The notes beneath the pieces were generated by a model. The model had not been told where the DNA came from. It did not search any database and was given only the letters and a program-made list of their open reading frames with translations. From positions 131,158,501 to 131,222,500 of the forward strand of contig CM075651.1 of the NCBI GenBank assembly GCA_037953625.1: 64,000 nucleotides of DNA. Reading direction: 5' to 3'. How positions within the stretch are numbered: the first letter of the stretch is position 1; the number at the start of each line of letters is the position of its first letter. Source of the stretch: Crotalaria pallida (taxonomy: Eukaryota > Streptophyta > Magnoliopsida > Fabales > Fabaceae). The position numbers were made by a program, and so were the translations under genes. Positions 1 through 12,537 of this stretch are shown piece by piece.

Positions 1-18
1 AAGATAGCTATGGATGCT

Positions 19-293
19 AAGACCCACTTTAGTCCCTCATGTTTTTCGCATGGGACAGTTTAGTCCCTGAAAAAATGGAAAAACATTTTAAGTCCTTGAA
101 GATGTTGAAAAGGGGACACTTTGGTCCTTCCGTCAATACCAATGTTAACGTTCACGGAGGATGGCGTTAACGGTGTTGACGGAAGGACCAAAGTGTCCCC
201 TTTTCAACATCTTCAAGGACTTAAAATGTTTTTCCATTTTTTGAGGGACTAAACTGTCCCACGTGAAAAACATGAGGGACTAAAGTGGGTCTT
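19..293. repeat. Near-perfect foldback (hairpin) element, about 275 bp
   Basis: The left arm (about 19-143) is the reverse complement of the right arm (about 173-293); both carry the same words in opposite sense (gacccactttagtccctcat / atgagggactaaagtgggtc). The short loop around 144-172 contains gttaacg / cgttaac. There is no coding capacity. A MITE-like foldback repeat is the simplest reading; transcripts would fold into a long hairpin. Confidence 0.85.
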
Positions 294-964
294 CACTCTT
301 TTTTGTATAAAATAAAAAAAACGAAAAATAAAAAATTTTAAAAAAAAAGAGAAGATAAAAATGTATTTTTGTTAAAAGATTTGATTAGTTTTTGTGAGGA
401 TAAAGTTAAAAAAGTTTTTTGGTTAAAAAGATTTATTTTTTTATGAAAGGATTATCATCAAATTTGTTTTTGTTTTTTAAAAAATTGAGAGTTTATCTTT
501 AACAAAGTTTAAAGGATTTGATTGAGGAATGAGCTCTCAAAGCCTATTGAAAAAACTCTATTTTTCTTAACCTAGTTTTTCCTATAAATAGAGCTCTCCT
601 CCTAACTTTGATAAAGAGGAAAAAAATTAGAGAGAGAGCAATGCACAGAAATTTAAAAAAAAAGGAAAAAAGCTCTCTGCCTTGGCTGTTCTCCGCTGCA
701 CCAATCTCACACCAGGCGCTTGAGATGCACACACCTCACACCCCTGTCCAGACCTCCAGCGCAAGCAACAGCGGCCGCGCCACTCATCTGCTGACACGTG
801 GTCTGCTCCTTTGTCCCTTCCGTCTCCCATCTGCTGCCTCCTCCATCCAGGTTCATTTTTATTTTTTTATTTTTTTTATTATTATTCTGTATTTTTCATA
901 TAATTAAAAAAATAAAAATGTAGTCTTTTATCTTTCAATTATTGAGATCTTAATTATTATTTTT
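294..964. other. AT-rich intergenic stretch, no supported gene
   Basis: Homopolymer-rich DNA. A 99-codon open frame at 608-907 has a biased, low-complexity translation and no recognisable domain, so it is not called as a gene. Confidence 0.5.
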
Positions 965-1855
965 TAGGCTTAATTGCATAATTGGTCTTTTATCTTATTT
1001 ATTAGATTCACTTTGGTCCTTTATCTTTTTTTTTTGCAATTTACTGGTCCTTTATTTTTTTTAAAAGATTCAGTTTGGTTCTTCCGTTAAAATAAAGTTA
1101 AATGAGAAGGAATATTCCCCCTTCTAGGCTTAATTGCATAATTGGTCATTTATCTTATTTATTAGATTCACTTTGGTCCTTTATCTTAAAATTACAAGAA
1201 TATTCCCTATTCTTCTTCCTCTTCCTCTGCTCTCTCCTTATAGCGGCGGCAGCCACCATGGGCTCACACCCTCTTCCTTCGAAAATCATCAAATTTCTTC
1301 AACATTCTTCAATTTTTCACGGTTTTTAAGCTTTGTTTTCATTATTCCTCAAACAAATTCGTGTTTTTCGTTCTTTTTTCCTCAAAATCCGAATTCTAGG
1401 GTCCCTTTTCTAAAACCTTGGTTATCAACAATGGTCTCCTCCTCTGAACCTGCTGAAAAACGTGTGAAAACACGTGCAAAACGCTTCAACAACTCCTATT
1501 AATTTCTAAAAATGGCGGTGACGGTGACATGGGCAGTGGCGGCGGCGCCCATGGTGGCTGCCGCTGCTGTAAGGAGAGAGCAGAGGAAGAGGAAGAAGAA
1601 GAGGGAATATTCTTGGAATATTAAGATAAAGGACCAAAGTGAATCTAATAAATAAGATAAAAGACCAATTATGCAATTAAGCCTAGAAGGGGGAATATTC
1701 TTGGAATATTCCTTCTCATTTAACTTTATTTTTATGGAAGGACCAAACTGAATCTTTTAAAAAAAATAAAGGACCAGTAAATTGCAAAAAAAAAGATAAA
1801 GGACCAAAGTGAATCTAATAAATAAGATAAAGGACCATTTATGCAATTAAGCCTA
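965..1855. repeat. Large foldback element (about 890 bp) with nested sub-repeats and a non-repeated loop
   Basis: The left arm (965-1262) and right arm (1548-1855) are inverted copies. Both outer ends read taggcttaattgcataat / atgcaattaagccta. Each arm also contains the terminal motif twice (left copies start near 965 and 1129), so each arm is internally duplicated. The arms end in GC-rich gcggcggcagccaccatgg / ccatggtggctgccgc. The 285-bp loop is unique here and contains a 23-codon frame starting at ATG 1431. No transposase is seen. Confidence 0.85.
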
Positions 1856-2519
1856 TTTTTTATCAATCCTTAATAATAAATATTTTTTTCATCCAAAATG
1901 CAGATTTAATATTATAAGTTCTAATTTTATCCTTAAATCAATGTTTTTGTATTTTACGATATGTTATGAATTTAATTGTTAAATTTAAATTAAATAATTT
2001 GGGATCATAAATTTTAATAATTAAATCTCACCTTTTTTTTAAAAAAAGGGATTACTGGATATGCTTTGACAAACCAATTTTTCCTCACCCATTTAGTGGA
2101 GGGATCTCTTGGACTTTCCTCTTTGTATTCAAAAACATATATATATATATATATATAATAAACAATTTTAGATATATGAGTTTTAAAAATAAACTTAATC
2201 AAAACCTTTTTTAGAAAGATAAATAAATTTTATTAATTTATTATTAATTTTGTGCGTTTTGGAGATCCACCTTTCTTTGGTTAAATGTTGAGGTCTTGTG
2301 CATATTTCCTCTCCGCATAAAATATATTTTAAAAAAAATATAAAAACATTAAAAGTTAATTAAGAACTACGTAGCCTTGATTCCTCATTTTATGAGGGTA
2401 CGTAGGACCAGGGGTAACCTTGTCAGGCACAACAATAAAAAACAAATAATTTTTGGCAAACCAATTATTTAGGTCTTTTAATTAAAATCAATCAAAGGTA
2501 CCATTTTCAAATGGGCGAA
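1856..2519. other. AT-rich intergenic stretch with a (TA)n microsatellite
   Basis: A (TA)n tract of about 20 bp lies at 2137-2157. Nothing else is recognisable. Confidence 0.5.
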
Positions 2520-3130
2520 CAGGGTGCTAATACATTCCCCGACTCGTAACCGACTCCGAACTCGGAAACTATCTAGTTCGAGACCAATCTTTATCCGTTT
2601 TAATTAATAATTATTTTTTTCGCGTTTTTGCAACAAAATGCGGTGGCGACTCCCTATTGAGTCAGTCGACCCCCACTCGTAGGCGAGGCCCCGAGGGCGA
2701 TCGGGACCCCGGCCGCGACAAACACATGAGTCTTACACGACCATTGCACACGGACCGATCGCGACTTATTGTGCACAACCACATGTGCGTCTTACTGCAC
2801 CCGGTCGTATGGCTTACTTGGCCTGGCACCCGCAAAACCGTAATTAGGGTACTACGGACCCACCACTGTGCACAACTTCAAGTGCGTCTTACCGCTGCAC
2901 ACGTCAACACATGAGTCTTACACAACCATTGCGCGACTTACATGTACATTGCACATCTGACGGCTTACATGCACATTGCACATCTTATATGGCCTAGCGC
3001 CCGTAAACCATATCTGCATACCTTAGTAGGGTGATGCGGATCCACCACTGTGCACAACTTCATGTGCGTCTTACCGTTGCACACGTCAACACGTGAGTCT
3101 TGCGCAACCAATGCACCCACGGGGCGTACT
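2520..3130. repeat. GC-richer LTR-retrotransposon remnant with degenerate tandem repeats
   Basis: Composition changes sharply from the AT-rich flanks. A stretch near 2637 (aaaatgcggtggcgactcc) resembles the U5 region of large legume gypsy elements of the Ogre type (recalled, not searched). Downstream, a unit built from cttcaagtgcgtcttaccg, tgcacacgtcaacac and tgagtctta recurs imperfectly near 2719, 2872 and 3057. No polyprotein motif is present, so this is a decayed fragment. Confidence 0.45.
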
Positions 3131-3556
3131 TACTAGGCCTAACGTCCGCATACCAAATTCATTAGTTTTCGTTTTTCACATTTTCTTTCTTTGATTTATT
3201 CAATTTATTCAACCTTATTTATTCTTTTTCATTTGACACTTTATTATCATTTCCTCTCTGTTCTATTCTCTATATAAGGGGGAACTCATCTAACATACCT
3301 AAGAGCAACTAAATTTCACTCACTAGCAAATAGGTCAGCCAACACAATTACATATTTCCATAGAAAATATCAAATATCATATTCCAGTCATCATTTCATG
3401 CATATAAAACATAATACCAAAGGGCTGGGTTCTCCTATTCTTTTCCCTAAATCATTATTCCTTATTATTACCAACTACCCTAGGGTTTACTAACATACAA
3501 AATCAACGGATCTTAATCATCATTATAACTACCTAGAAATACATTCTCTAAGCTAA

Positions 3557-4480
3557 CGTAACACCCCCTCTTACCTCAACTAAGTATAGGGAAAGAAAAT
3601 ACCAAACCCTAGTTTTAAAGCTCTAAAATCGAACCCGAGTGAACCGAATGCGGTGATAATGGAGAGCGGTTTAGAGACAAGCCGGAGAGCAATGAGAAGC
3701 AATAATAAAATGAGACGGAGGAGTTCACCACCTTCTCTTTGAAAAAGAGAGAGAAACCCAAGAGAGAGAAAGGGCTAATAAAACCTTATCATACAAAGAG
3801 AAGGCAATGGCTAGAGGTGATGATGATGAGCTCGTGTAATTGAAGCAAAGGAATGAAGAAAACTTGTTCTCACATACCTAGGACTTGATGGAAGTGTTGG
3901 AGCTAGAGAGGGAGGTAGCCATGGAGAGAGAGAGAGAGGGGTACCCAGAGAGAGAGAGAGAAAGAAAGAGAGAGAGAGATGCTCAACACTTGGAACCTTG
4001 AGGGATGATGAAGGTTGGCCACAAGAGCTTGAAATTTTAAGGCTTCAAGTCATGGAATGAGTGTTCTTGGGGTGAGGAAGGAGAATGGGTCGAGTTTTTG
4101 GCTGAAATGGGGGTTGATTCACTTTTATTTTTTTCCTGGTCTGCTCGAAATACTCGAGTATTCCACAAAATACTCGAGTATTCTGACCAGTTCCCGTTTT
4201 ATTTATTTTCTTTGCACTTAAAATTTCATAAATTCTTCGTTAACCGTCGGATCTTGCTCAAATTTGTGAGCAAGCTTCCAGAAATCCTTATCTTCATATC
4301 CAACGATGGAATTTGTGTTTAAAGTTATAAATCTTTTATGTTAAATTTTCTATTTTTATTTGTCTTTAACACCAAAATGTCTCTTTTCCACGCATACTCC
4401 CAACTTGAACTTATTATTCCTATTATTCCAAACTCATTATCATTATTATTATATTTAGAATTAAAATTTAGGATGTTACA
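3557..4480 (-). mobile_element. Probable gypsy-type solo LTR or LTR remnant, minus orientation
   Basis: On the minus strand the segment opens with TGTAACATCCTAAATTTTAA (from 4480) and closes with GGGTGTTACG (3557), like the TGTAACATCC...GTGTTACA ends of the gypsy LTRs at 53518-63231. The last base of the end motif is changed and no matching 5-bp target duplication is visible (gctaa versus cgtga). A GA-rich low-complexity tract (about 3922-3980) lies inside. Confidence 0.45.
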
Positions 4481-5799
4481 CGTGATAGTGATCATACTCA
4501 TTACCATGAATTTTTGTTATTCAAGTAAAAAGCAGAAAAGAGAAGGAGTCAGTGACAGTGAAAGCTGAGAATGAGAGTTGAAGTGAAGTAGAGTGAGAGT
4601 ATCAAAGTTTGAGAGTGAAAGTGAAAAATGAGAGTTGAAGTGAAGTAGAGTGAGAGTATCAAAGTTTGAGAGTGAAAGTGAAAGTATAAAAGTTGGAGTG
4701 ATGAGGTGTGGCATGTGTATTTTCTAAAACGGGTATTTTTGAATTTTCAAGTAAATTGTGAAATGAAAATGTGTTGACGTGGAATTACAAAATTACTTTT
4801 CTTATGTAGAAATTAGAATCAAATTATTTTGTCAAGCCCAATCAAGTCACTGGCTGGTAGGGGTGTAATGGTGCGATTTTGTTTGATTTTTAGGAAGTTT
4901 AGGAATCGAATCGAACAAAAGTATGTAGTTCAATTTGATTCAATTCTTTCCATCTCATGCTACTAAACCCAAACCGAATCATATTGAACTATATATAATT
5001 AGATTCGGTTTGGTTCGGTTCTTCAATTCACCAGTATTTTTAAATGCTGCAAATATTAAATTGCTATAGAACCTGGTATTTCAATCCATTCAATAAAGTA
5101 AGCAACTTAATACCACCATACATAAATTAAAGAGCGACAATTAATCTTTTAAATATATTACATAAAATGATAAAATTACAAACTAAGTCCTTGGATGAGT
5201 TGAGCTAGAACATGCCTAAAGAAATGGTGAGTGAGCGTGTAAATGGAATAAACAAAGTTGTTTTTGCGATAACAATAGTTGCATTTTGAATGGGAATAAA
5301 TTAGTGGAAGTGAGAACTAGTTTTTTTTTTTTTTAATTTATTTTTTAATTGAGTGAAATAGTGTATATTGATGATTGATATTTTAATAGGAGTTAGAACT
5401 AGGTTTTTATTATGTGTTTGATTCTTATGGGTTTACAAAATTATGAAATTGTAAACCGAATCGATTGTCATCTATTCCTCGTAAAAACAACCAAACCAAA
5501 GTGATTGGCATTGATTCCTTACAGAAATATTGCCAAAACTATCGCTTTGCTACTTGACATTGTAAGATGGTTTTACTTTCGCCTTTAAGATTTCGAAAAT
5601 TTTTCTTGAGTTCCTGAGAATATAAAATGTTAATCTTGTTAGTCTCTGGAAGTGATTTCATTTAATTTCTCTGTTAATCTAATATTTAACTTATAAATAT
5701 TTAATTCAATTTGATTTCTCATATTATTAAATCTATTTCAATTACATCTTTGGAATGCATTTTTGGATGAGATGAAGATTAAATCATAAAACTAAATAG
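4481..5799. other. Intergenic; two-unit tandem repeat and a weak foldback
   Basis: A 57-bp unit is tandemly duplicated at 4571-4627 and 4628-4682, nearly identically. Around 4860-5030 and 5440-5530 lie weakly complementary tracts rich in aatcgaa / ttcggttt, a possible old MITE. No gene seen. Confidence 0.4.
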
Positions 5800-6206
5800 G
5801 CTTATTTATGCTTGGGGTCCCTGTAGTTTGGACCTCTTTTGTGAGATACCCCTATGTTTTTTTTTCCAATGAATATACCCTTGTAGTTTACTCCGGTTAG
5901 GTATTTGCCCCCAGCTCCTTTTCCGGCGAGTTTTTGGGTGAGCTAGACCACCGGAGCTCCACGTGGAGCTGACACGTGGCGGTCTCTTAAATTTTTTTTA
6001 ATTAAAAAAGATAAGGCTTAATTATGTCTGGGATCCCTATAGTTTGGACCTCTTTTGTGAGATAGCCTTATGTTTGGACCTCTTCTGGGGATCCCTGTAG
6101 GCTTAATTATGTTTTTTTGCTGAGGGCAAATACCTAACCGAGTAAACTACAAGAGTATATTCATTGAAAAAAAAAAAAACTACAGGAACCCCAGACATAA
6201 TTAAGC
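5800..6206. mobile_element. MITE-like inverted-repeat element, about 407 bp
   Basis: The termini are inverted copies: gcttatttatgcttggggtc at 5800 and ggaaccccagacataattaagc ending at 6206, with further complementarity inward (ggtatttgcccc / gagggcaaatacc). A second partial copy of the left end starts near 6014, so the element is internally rearranged. Non-coding. Confidence 0.7.
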
Positions 6207-6283
6207 AAATGAATATATGAAACGAATGGAGTAGTCCCGTGACGAATTAGCAGGTAATCCATTTATATAGAAACATAATTCAA

Positions 6284-7047
6284 ATGGCTTCCAATCCTCT
6301 GCTAGGGTTTGTTAACTCGTCCGAAAAAGTTGAGAGAGTGAGAGAAGAAGATTCTAGCCAAGAAGAAGATTTGAGGGCAAGAAGCATTAAAAAAGTCAAA
6401 ATGGCAGATAACTGAGGAAGTGCTGAAACTGGGATGGAGATTACAAATGTTGAAGAAAGTCCAAAGTCTACAGAAACGTATAAAGATTCTTTGATGAAGG
6501 AGTTTGGTAGCCCAGCAAATGGTGAATGGTATCAAGAGGAAGAGGACCTTCCAGAGAACAAGTGGTATAAGGAAGAAGACGTGATTGATGATGTTGCTAC
6601 TGGTGGAAAGAACCCGCAAGCAAAAACGTCTAAGGCTGGAAATAGTAAGCCCAATGTCTCAAAGCCCAAAGTTCTCTTAACAAGAGTGACGGCTCAGAAA
6701 GAAAAAACGAAAATATGAAGAAGAAAGAAGATGAGGTTCTGAGGACTATGAGGTACCTTGAGAAATCTGGTTCAGATTGGTTAAACAAAATGACAACTCA
6801 AGTCTTCCTCCCAGATGCAGAAGACTTCGAATTTGCCAAGAAACAAGCTGTCCAGTTTTCTATTGCAAACCACGGTGAAGAGCCTCCAGACCCAGGACCT
6901 ACTGGTTCACGCGGTATTGAGCCAAGAGGTATGGTTAGCCCCTGTTCCCAAATTGATGATGTTGTTGTGAGACAAGGAAAGGACGATGAAGCCAGAATGG
7001 GTAAGGGCTCTCAGATCCAATCTTCCAAGATGGGTAATGATGAATAA
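6284..7047 (+). pseudogene. LINE 1 ORF1 (degenerate)
   Basis: The frame opens with MASNPLLGF at 6284, 19 bp into the element. An in-frame TGA at 6413-6415 interrupts it. It continues as an acidic, Lys-rich reading to 6718, then must shift frame to continue from 6715 to the TAA at 7045-7047. The expected DUF4283-like core and CCHC knuckle of plant LINE ORF1 are not visible, so an internal part is probably deleted. The last 11 nt overlap the ORF2 start in the arrangement ATGATGAATAA, the same as in LINE 2. Confidence 0.7.
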
Positions 7048-10000
7048 CATCCTCTGTTGGAACTGCAGGGGAACTGGAAGCAAGAGTCTCCCAGGTCTTC
7101 TTAATGATCTTAAAGCTTTAAAAGGTACTCATTTTATTATATTAATGGAAACTCATGCTAATGAAGATAAAGCTAAGATTATGAGTAGAAGAATTGGTTT
7201 AGACGGTCTTGCTGCTGTTAATTCTAGAGGCCATTCTGGAGGAATTTGGTGTATGTGGGATTCTCGTTACAGGTCTGTTGATGTTATAGGCAAAAATTTC
7301 CAATTTATTCATATGAATGTTAAATGGATGAATGAAACTCCTTGGTTTCTCACTGCTGTGTATGGTAGTCCCCAGCCTGTTAATCGCAGATCCCTTTGGA
7401 GAGAGCTCAAGCTCATCAGTCAGAACTCGGTTGGTCCCTGGTGTCTCATGGGGGATTTTAACTCTTTTATTTATCCCCATGAAAGTAGGGGAGGGCGTGG
7501 TTCTTATGGTGCGGTTGATTCCCATGTTTTCCAGGAAGTGATCAATGAATGCAATCTGTTAGATGGTGGCTTTGTTGGTCCGATTTTTACTTGGCATCGT
7601 AATGGTGTGTACAGGAGGCTGGACAGGGTTCTCTTTAATTTGGATTGGAGGATTCTTTTCCAAAATATGACTGTTCATCATCTCTCTTCTTTCAAATCCG
7701 ATCATTGCCCGCTTTGGCTGAACTTTGACAACCAACAGACCAGTAATAAAGGTAGAAGACCCTTTAGATTTATTGCTTCGTGGTGTACTCATGAGGACCT
7801 TCCTAAGGTTGTTAACGAATCCTGGAACTCTGCTGCGGATTGGAATGATAGAGTCAATAACACTCAAAAGAGCTTAAAGCACTGGAATGATACTGTTTTT
7901 GGAAATATTTTTAGGAGAAAGAAGGAGATTATGCGAAGGCTTGATGGGATTTCTAGGAGTCTTGCTCAAGGCCCAAACCTTTATCTTGAAAAATTAAAGC
8001 GTGACCTGTGGAATGATTATGAGAAGGTTCTTGGCCAGGAAGAAATCTTGTGGTTTCAAAAATCAAGGTGTAAGTGGATAAAGTTTGGTGATAGGAACAC
8101 TAAATACTTCCATGGTACGACAATTGTGAGAAGGAAAAGGAATCGCATAGAAGGATTACAATTGGAGAATGGTACTTGGATTGAGCATCCTGGTCAATTG
8201 GAGCAATATGCTCTTGACTATTTTAGGAATTTTTATAAAGATGATGAAGTCTATCAACAGTTTTGTCTACATGGGGCCTTCCCTAATCTGCTAGAGGAGC
8301 ATATGAAGGTTCTTGAAGCTAATGTCACTGATGTGGAAATTCAGCATGCTGTCTTTTCTATGGGAAGCCTAAAAGCTCCTGGAAAAGATGGTTTGCATGC
8401 TCTTTTCTATCATAGCCAGTGGGAAACTGTGGGTGCTACTCTCTGCAAGCTGGTCAAGGTTTGCTTTCAACAACCGGAAAAAATCAAGGACATAAATGAC
8501 ACTTTAATTACTTTGATTCCGAAAGTGGATGAAGTGTTAACAATCAAGCAGCTCCGTCCTATTAGTCTCTGCAATGTCTCATACAAGACTATCACTAAGA
8601 TTCTTGCGTCTCGCTTGAAGGGAATTATGGATCATCTTATTAGCCCGGTTCAGTGCAGCTTTGTTCCAGGAAGATCAGGTAGTGACAACATCATTATTAC
8701 ACAAGAAGTCATCCACTCCATGAGATCTATGCGTGTGGTAAGAAGGCTTATATGGCTATTAAAATTGACATGGGGAAAGCTTATGATAGGCTAAAATGGG
8801 ATTTTGTGAAAGATACCTTAACTGATATCGGTTTGCCTGAAAATATTATCCAAGTCATCTGGTATTGCATAACCACTCCCTTTATGAATGTGATCTGGAA
8901 TGGAGAGGTTCTTGAAGGTTTTAATCCTCGGAAAGGAATTCGACAGGGTGGCCCTATCTCGCCGTATCTGTATGTTCTTTGCATGGAGCGTCTCTCGCAA
9001 CTTATTAATGTGGCAACCAATCATGGTCTTTGGAAGCCAATCCAAATCTCCAGAGATGGCCCGAAATTGACTCATTTGGCATTCGCTGACGACCTTATTC
9101 TGTTCTTGGAGGTGAGCATGGATCAAGTTGACTGTATATCTACTTGCTTGGACTTGTTTTGTGAAAGCTCAGGTGGGAAGATTAACAAGGATAAAACTCG
9201 CATTTTCTTCTCCAATAATGTTAATAACAGTATTAGAGAGGAAATAAGCGAAGCCTTTGGATTTCAAAGGACTGAGGATCTTGGTAAGTATCCCGGTATG
9301 CCGTTGAACCATAAAAAGGTGACAAAAAATACTTTTGAGTACATCATTAATAAGACGTCGCAGAGACTTAGCAGTTGGAAAGAAAAGAATCTCTCCTTGG
9401 CAGGTAGACTTACTCTTACTCAGTCTGTTCTTAATGCTTTACCTTCATATGCTATGCAAACTGCTTTACTTCCTAAACAGGTTTGTGATCAACTTGATAA
9501 AGTCTCTAGAAGCTTTCTGTGGGGAAACAATAATAACAGAACGAATCTGCACCTAGCCAATTGGAAGAATGTTTGTATGCCCAAGAATAAATGTGGTCTT
9601 GGCTTGAGAAGCGTTCGACACATGAATACCACTTTCATGATGAAATTGGGCTGGAATTTAATTGTTAAAAAAGATGCGCTCTGGGCACAAGTCCTTAGGA
9701 AGAAGTACAGGTGTGGAAATGATCTGTTACCTATAGTAAAAAAGAAAAAAAAACAATCGAATTGTTGGAAGGGAATCACTGATTGTTGGCCTATTCTTAA
9801 ACAAAATTTGAGTTGGCGTGTTGGAAATGGGAAAGATATCTGTTTCTGGACCGATCGTTGAGTTCCTAAAGTTGGCTGCTTACTTGATCATATGGTAATT
9901 AACTTGCAAGATGCTAATATACAGGAAAGAGTTGCTAATTATGTGTTACCAAATGGGACCTGGGACTCAAGGCGCCTAAGTGATGTGGTTGATTTAGGGG

Positions 10001-11149
10001 CTCTGAACCGCATTCTGGCAATTGTTCCTCCTAATGAGAATGATCAGGATAAGTTGGGTTGGGAACATGCAAATGATGGCTGGTTCTCGGTATCTTCGGC
10101 GTATGGTATTGTTGCTAACACTGGAGGGGTTATGGAGGATCGACTTTTCAAGCTTATTTGGAGTTGGCGCGGACCGCAGAGAATCAGAATTATGCTTTGG
10201 AAAGTTGCTTCCCATAGCCACCCTACAAAAGAATTCAGAGTTCGTAGGCATATAACAACTAACGCGGATTGTTCTATTTGTCAAGAGGCTATGGAAGTTG
10301 ATCTGCATGTGCTAAGAGATTGTGGCTTTGCTAAGCGAATTTGGAATTGCATTGTGCATCGTGATAAACGACGTCAGTTCTTTGAGTTATCCTTGAAAGA
10401 CTGGCTGTTGCAGAACCTGACTCAAAATATGGGGAATTCAAGCTTATCCAAATGGCTTATTAAGTTTGGCGTTACTCTTGAAACCTTATGGTGGCGAAGG
10501 AACCTTTTCATTTTTCAGAATGAAAGTCTGTCAGCTGAGGCATGCTTCCAGCAGGTACAGCATAAAACTAATTTTATTAGCTCATGTCTTTCAAATACTA
10601 ATGCAGGTTCCTTACTCTTGCAGGGACATGAAGGTGCAAAGATTATGTGGAACCCCCCTCCTCCAGGCTGGGTCAAAGTGAATACGGATGGGTCCTATAA
10701 TCCCGTAACTGATCTTGCAGCATGCGGTGGAGTCATTTGGGACAAACATGGGAACTTCATCGCTGCTTTTGCAAAGAAGCTTGGATCTTGCTCAATAATG
10801 CAAGCGGAGCTTTGGGGAATTCTTCATGGAGTTAAGCTTGTAGCAGAAAAAGGGGCTTAATAACATGGTAATTGAAGTGGACTCCCAAAGTGCTATCTCC
10901 TTTGTCAAGAATGGTTGCAATGTGATGCATCCCTGCTCCTCCCTGGTTCGTGAAATCAAGAGAATTATTGAAGGAATGCAATGGCATATTGCTCATACCC
11001 ACCGTGAAGCAAATGCTACTGCTGATATCTTATCTAAGAAAGGGCACACCATTGAAGAGGATATAGAGATTTATGCTGAGGCTCCTAGCTTCCTAAGCAT
11101 CCAGCTACTAGCTGACTGTTCAGCAACTATCTTTTTTAGAGGCCTGTAG
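7037..11149 (+). pseudogene. LINE 1 ORF2: endonuclease, reverse transcriptase, zf-RVT, RNase H (broken)
   Basis: The reading starts MMNNILCWNCRG at 7037 and shows, in order, an apurinic-type endonuclease (METHAN, GDFNS, SDHCPLW, about residues 1-230), a reverse transcriptase with PISLCNV, a GIRQGGPISPY block and catalytic FADD near 9085, a zinc-binding zf-RVT block (10170-10350) and a C-terminal RNase H (NTDGSYN, QAELWGI, EVDSQSA, HREANATADILSKK). Breaks: a frameshift near 8733, a TGA at 9859-9861 where Trp is expected (TDR-stop-VPKVG), and a TAA plus frameshift near 10858. An intact product would be about 1370 aa, normal for RNase H-containing plant LINEs. It cannot be translated in full. 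Confidence 0.93.
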
Positions 11150-11223
11150 GTTTTGTGTTTTTTTTTTTTGGGTTGTTTTCAACCCCTTTGTTCATAAAAA
11201 AAAAAAAAGCAGGTAATCCATTT

Positions 11224-11927
11224 TACCTTCCAGCTTAGCTTATGGCGGCAAATATGAAGAAGCCAATAGGCTGATGGGTTAAGAGACCCTCACGGTAACT
11301 ACCACACGCCCATTGTAGCTCAATACTGCCCTAAATATCTCCTCACCTGAAAAGGATAGTTATGGGATTGAATTTAATATTAGTAAAAATGTAAAATGCT
11401 ACTGTAGTAATGGAAAGAAGTACTCGCAGTAAATTGGCAAATATAATGCATTAATATAAGATTCTTTTTTAAATATTTTTCCTGTTTATAAATTTTTATT
11501 TCATTTTTTAATAATATTTTAATTATTTTTTCACAAATATTTTTATTTATCTAATATTTTCTAAAGTGTTAGTAGTAATAATTATAAAGATAGTTATAAA
11601 AAATATTACATATTTACATTTTTAATAATACTAATTGCTTTGCTTAATAAATATAACATTTTGTTCACCAAAAAAAAAATAAATATAAAATTTTCAAAAA
11701 AAAATCTTATTAAAAAAATTGAAAAGAGTATATATTTTTTAATTAAAAATTACTACTTTTCATTGACTTTTTAAAAGAACACATTTAAGCAAAATTCTTA
11801 ATATAAATTCTCTTAGTAATATATACAAACATGTGTTATAAGAGATTATTTAAATCAACAATAATATTTTTTTTTAAATGCTCATCAATAATATTCACAG
11901 ATGACATATGTAATATTTTGGAGACTA

Positions 11928-11994
<67 letters not shown>

Positions 11995-12140
11995 CAAGAG
12001 TATCCGTCAGTCGACAGTCGAGATTATCGAAATGAATTTTACTTTTATCAACAAAATCTTTTTCATATTCACGACAGAGATCAAATACTTACATCATATT
12101 TAAAAAATTCAATCATTTATCAAGTCTGCACCTAGTTTTA
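11224..12140. other. AT-rich intergenic stretch with a (TA)n microsatellite
   Basis: A (TA)n tract of about 59 bp spans 11930-11988. The rest is very AT-rich with no coding signal; it separates LINE 1 from the promoter of the RING gene. Confidence 0.6.
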
Positions 12141-12387
12141 TTGATAGACTATGATACACTGGTACTAGCAGTATTTGGTAAGAAGATATTATCATTTTCT
12201 AATATTATTTTGAAGATTAAGATAAACAAGGACGGTCGTATGAAAGAGAAGCAACACACCCTGACACACCAATTGAACAACACATGCCCGTGCCCCTCCT
12301 TCATACTCCTATTACAATGTTCCAGATCCTTCCACATCTTTCTCTCCCTTTCTGCTTCCGCACACCAACTTTCTCTCTCCTCCCCTG

Positions 12388-12395
12388 TTTATATT
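12388..12395 (+). promoter_or_regulatory. Candidate TATA box of the RING-H2 gene
   Basis: TTTATATT lies about 145 bp upstream of the ATG at 12538 and is followed by a CT-rich leader (12400-12470), as is common for plant genes. Position and context are the only evidence. Confidence 0.4.
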
Positions 12396-12537
12396 CGTTT
12401 CACTCTCCCCTCTTTCCCCTTCACTCCAAAAACAAGCCCCCAAAAAAAAAAAAAAAAATCTTCATCACCACCACCAATCCCAAAGCAGATATTTTTCTTT
12501 TTCAGTTTTGTGTTTCTGAATTCATTAAATCAATCTA

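Larger units (their letters stand above)
6265..11208 (+). mobile_element. Full-length LINE (L1-like, RNase H-bearing), 4.94 kb, LINE 1
   Basis: The element is bounded by a perfect 15-bp target-site duplication, GCAGGTAATCCATTT, at 6250-6264 and 11209-11223, and ends in a 13-A tail (11196-11208). It carries a short 5' leader, a degenerate ORF1 and an ORF2 with endonuclease, reverse transcriptase, zinc-binding and RNase H domains. Frameshifts and stops make it inactive. Both ends are intact, so it is a full-length insertion and not a typical 5'-truncated copy. Confidence 0.93.

Noticed and set aside
608..907. 99-codon plus-strand frame
   Set aside because: Low-complexity translation, no domain, no splice or promoter context.
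1102..1502. Open frames inside the 965-1855 hairpin
   Set aside because: They run from repeat arm into loop and have no recognisable protein similarity.
2657..2914. 85-codon frame in GC-rich DNA
   Set aside because: Falls in a degenerate LTR remnant; GC-rich DNA has few stops by chance.
3557..4480. Treating this as a proven solo LTR
   Set aside because: The end motif is altered and no target duplication is present, so it was kept as a low-confidence remnant.
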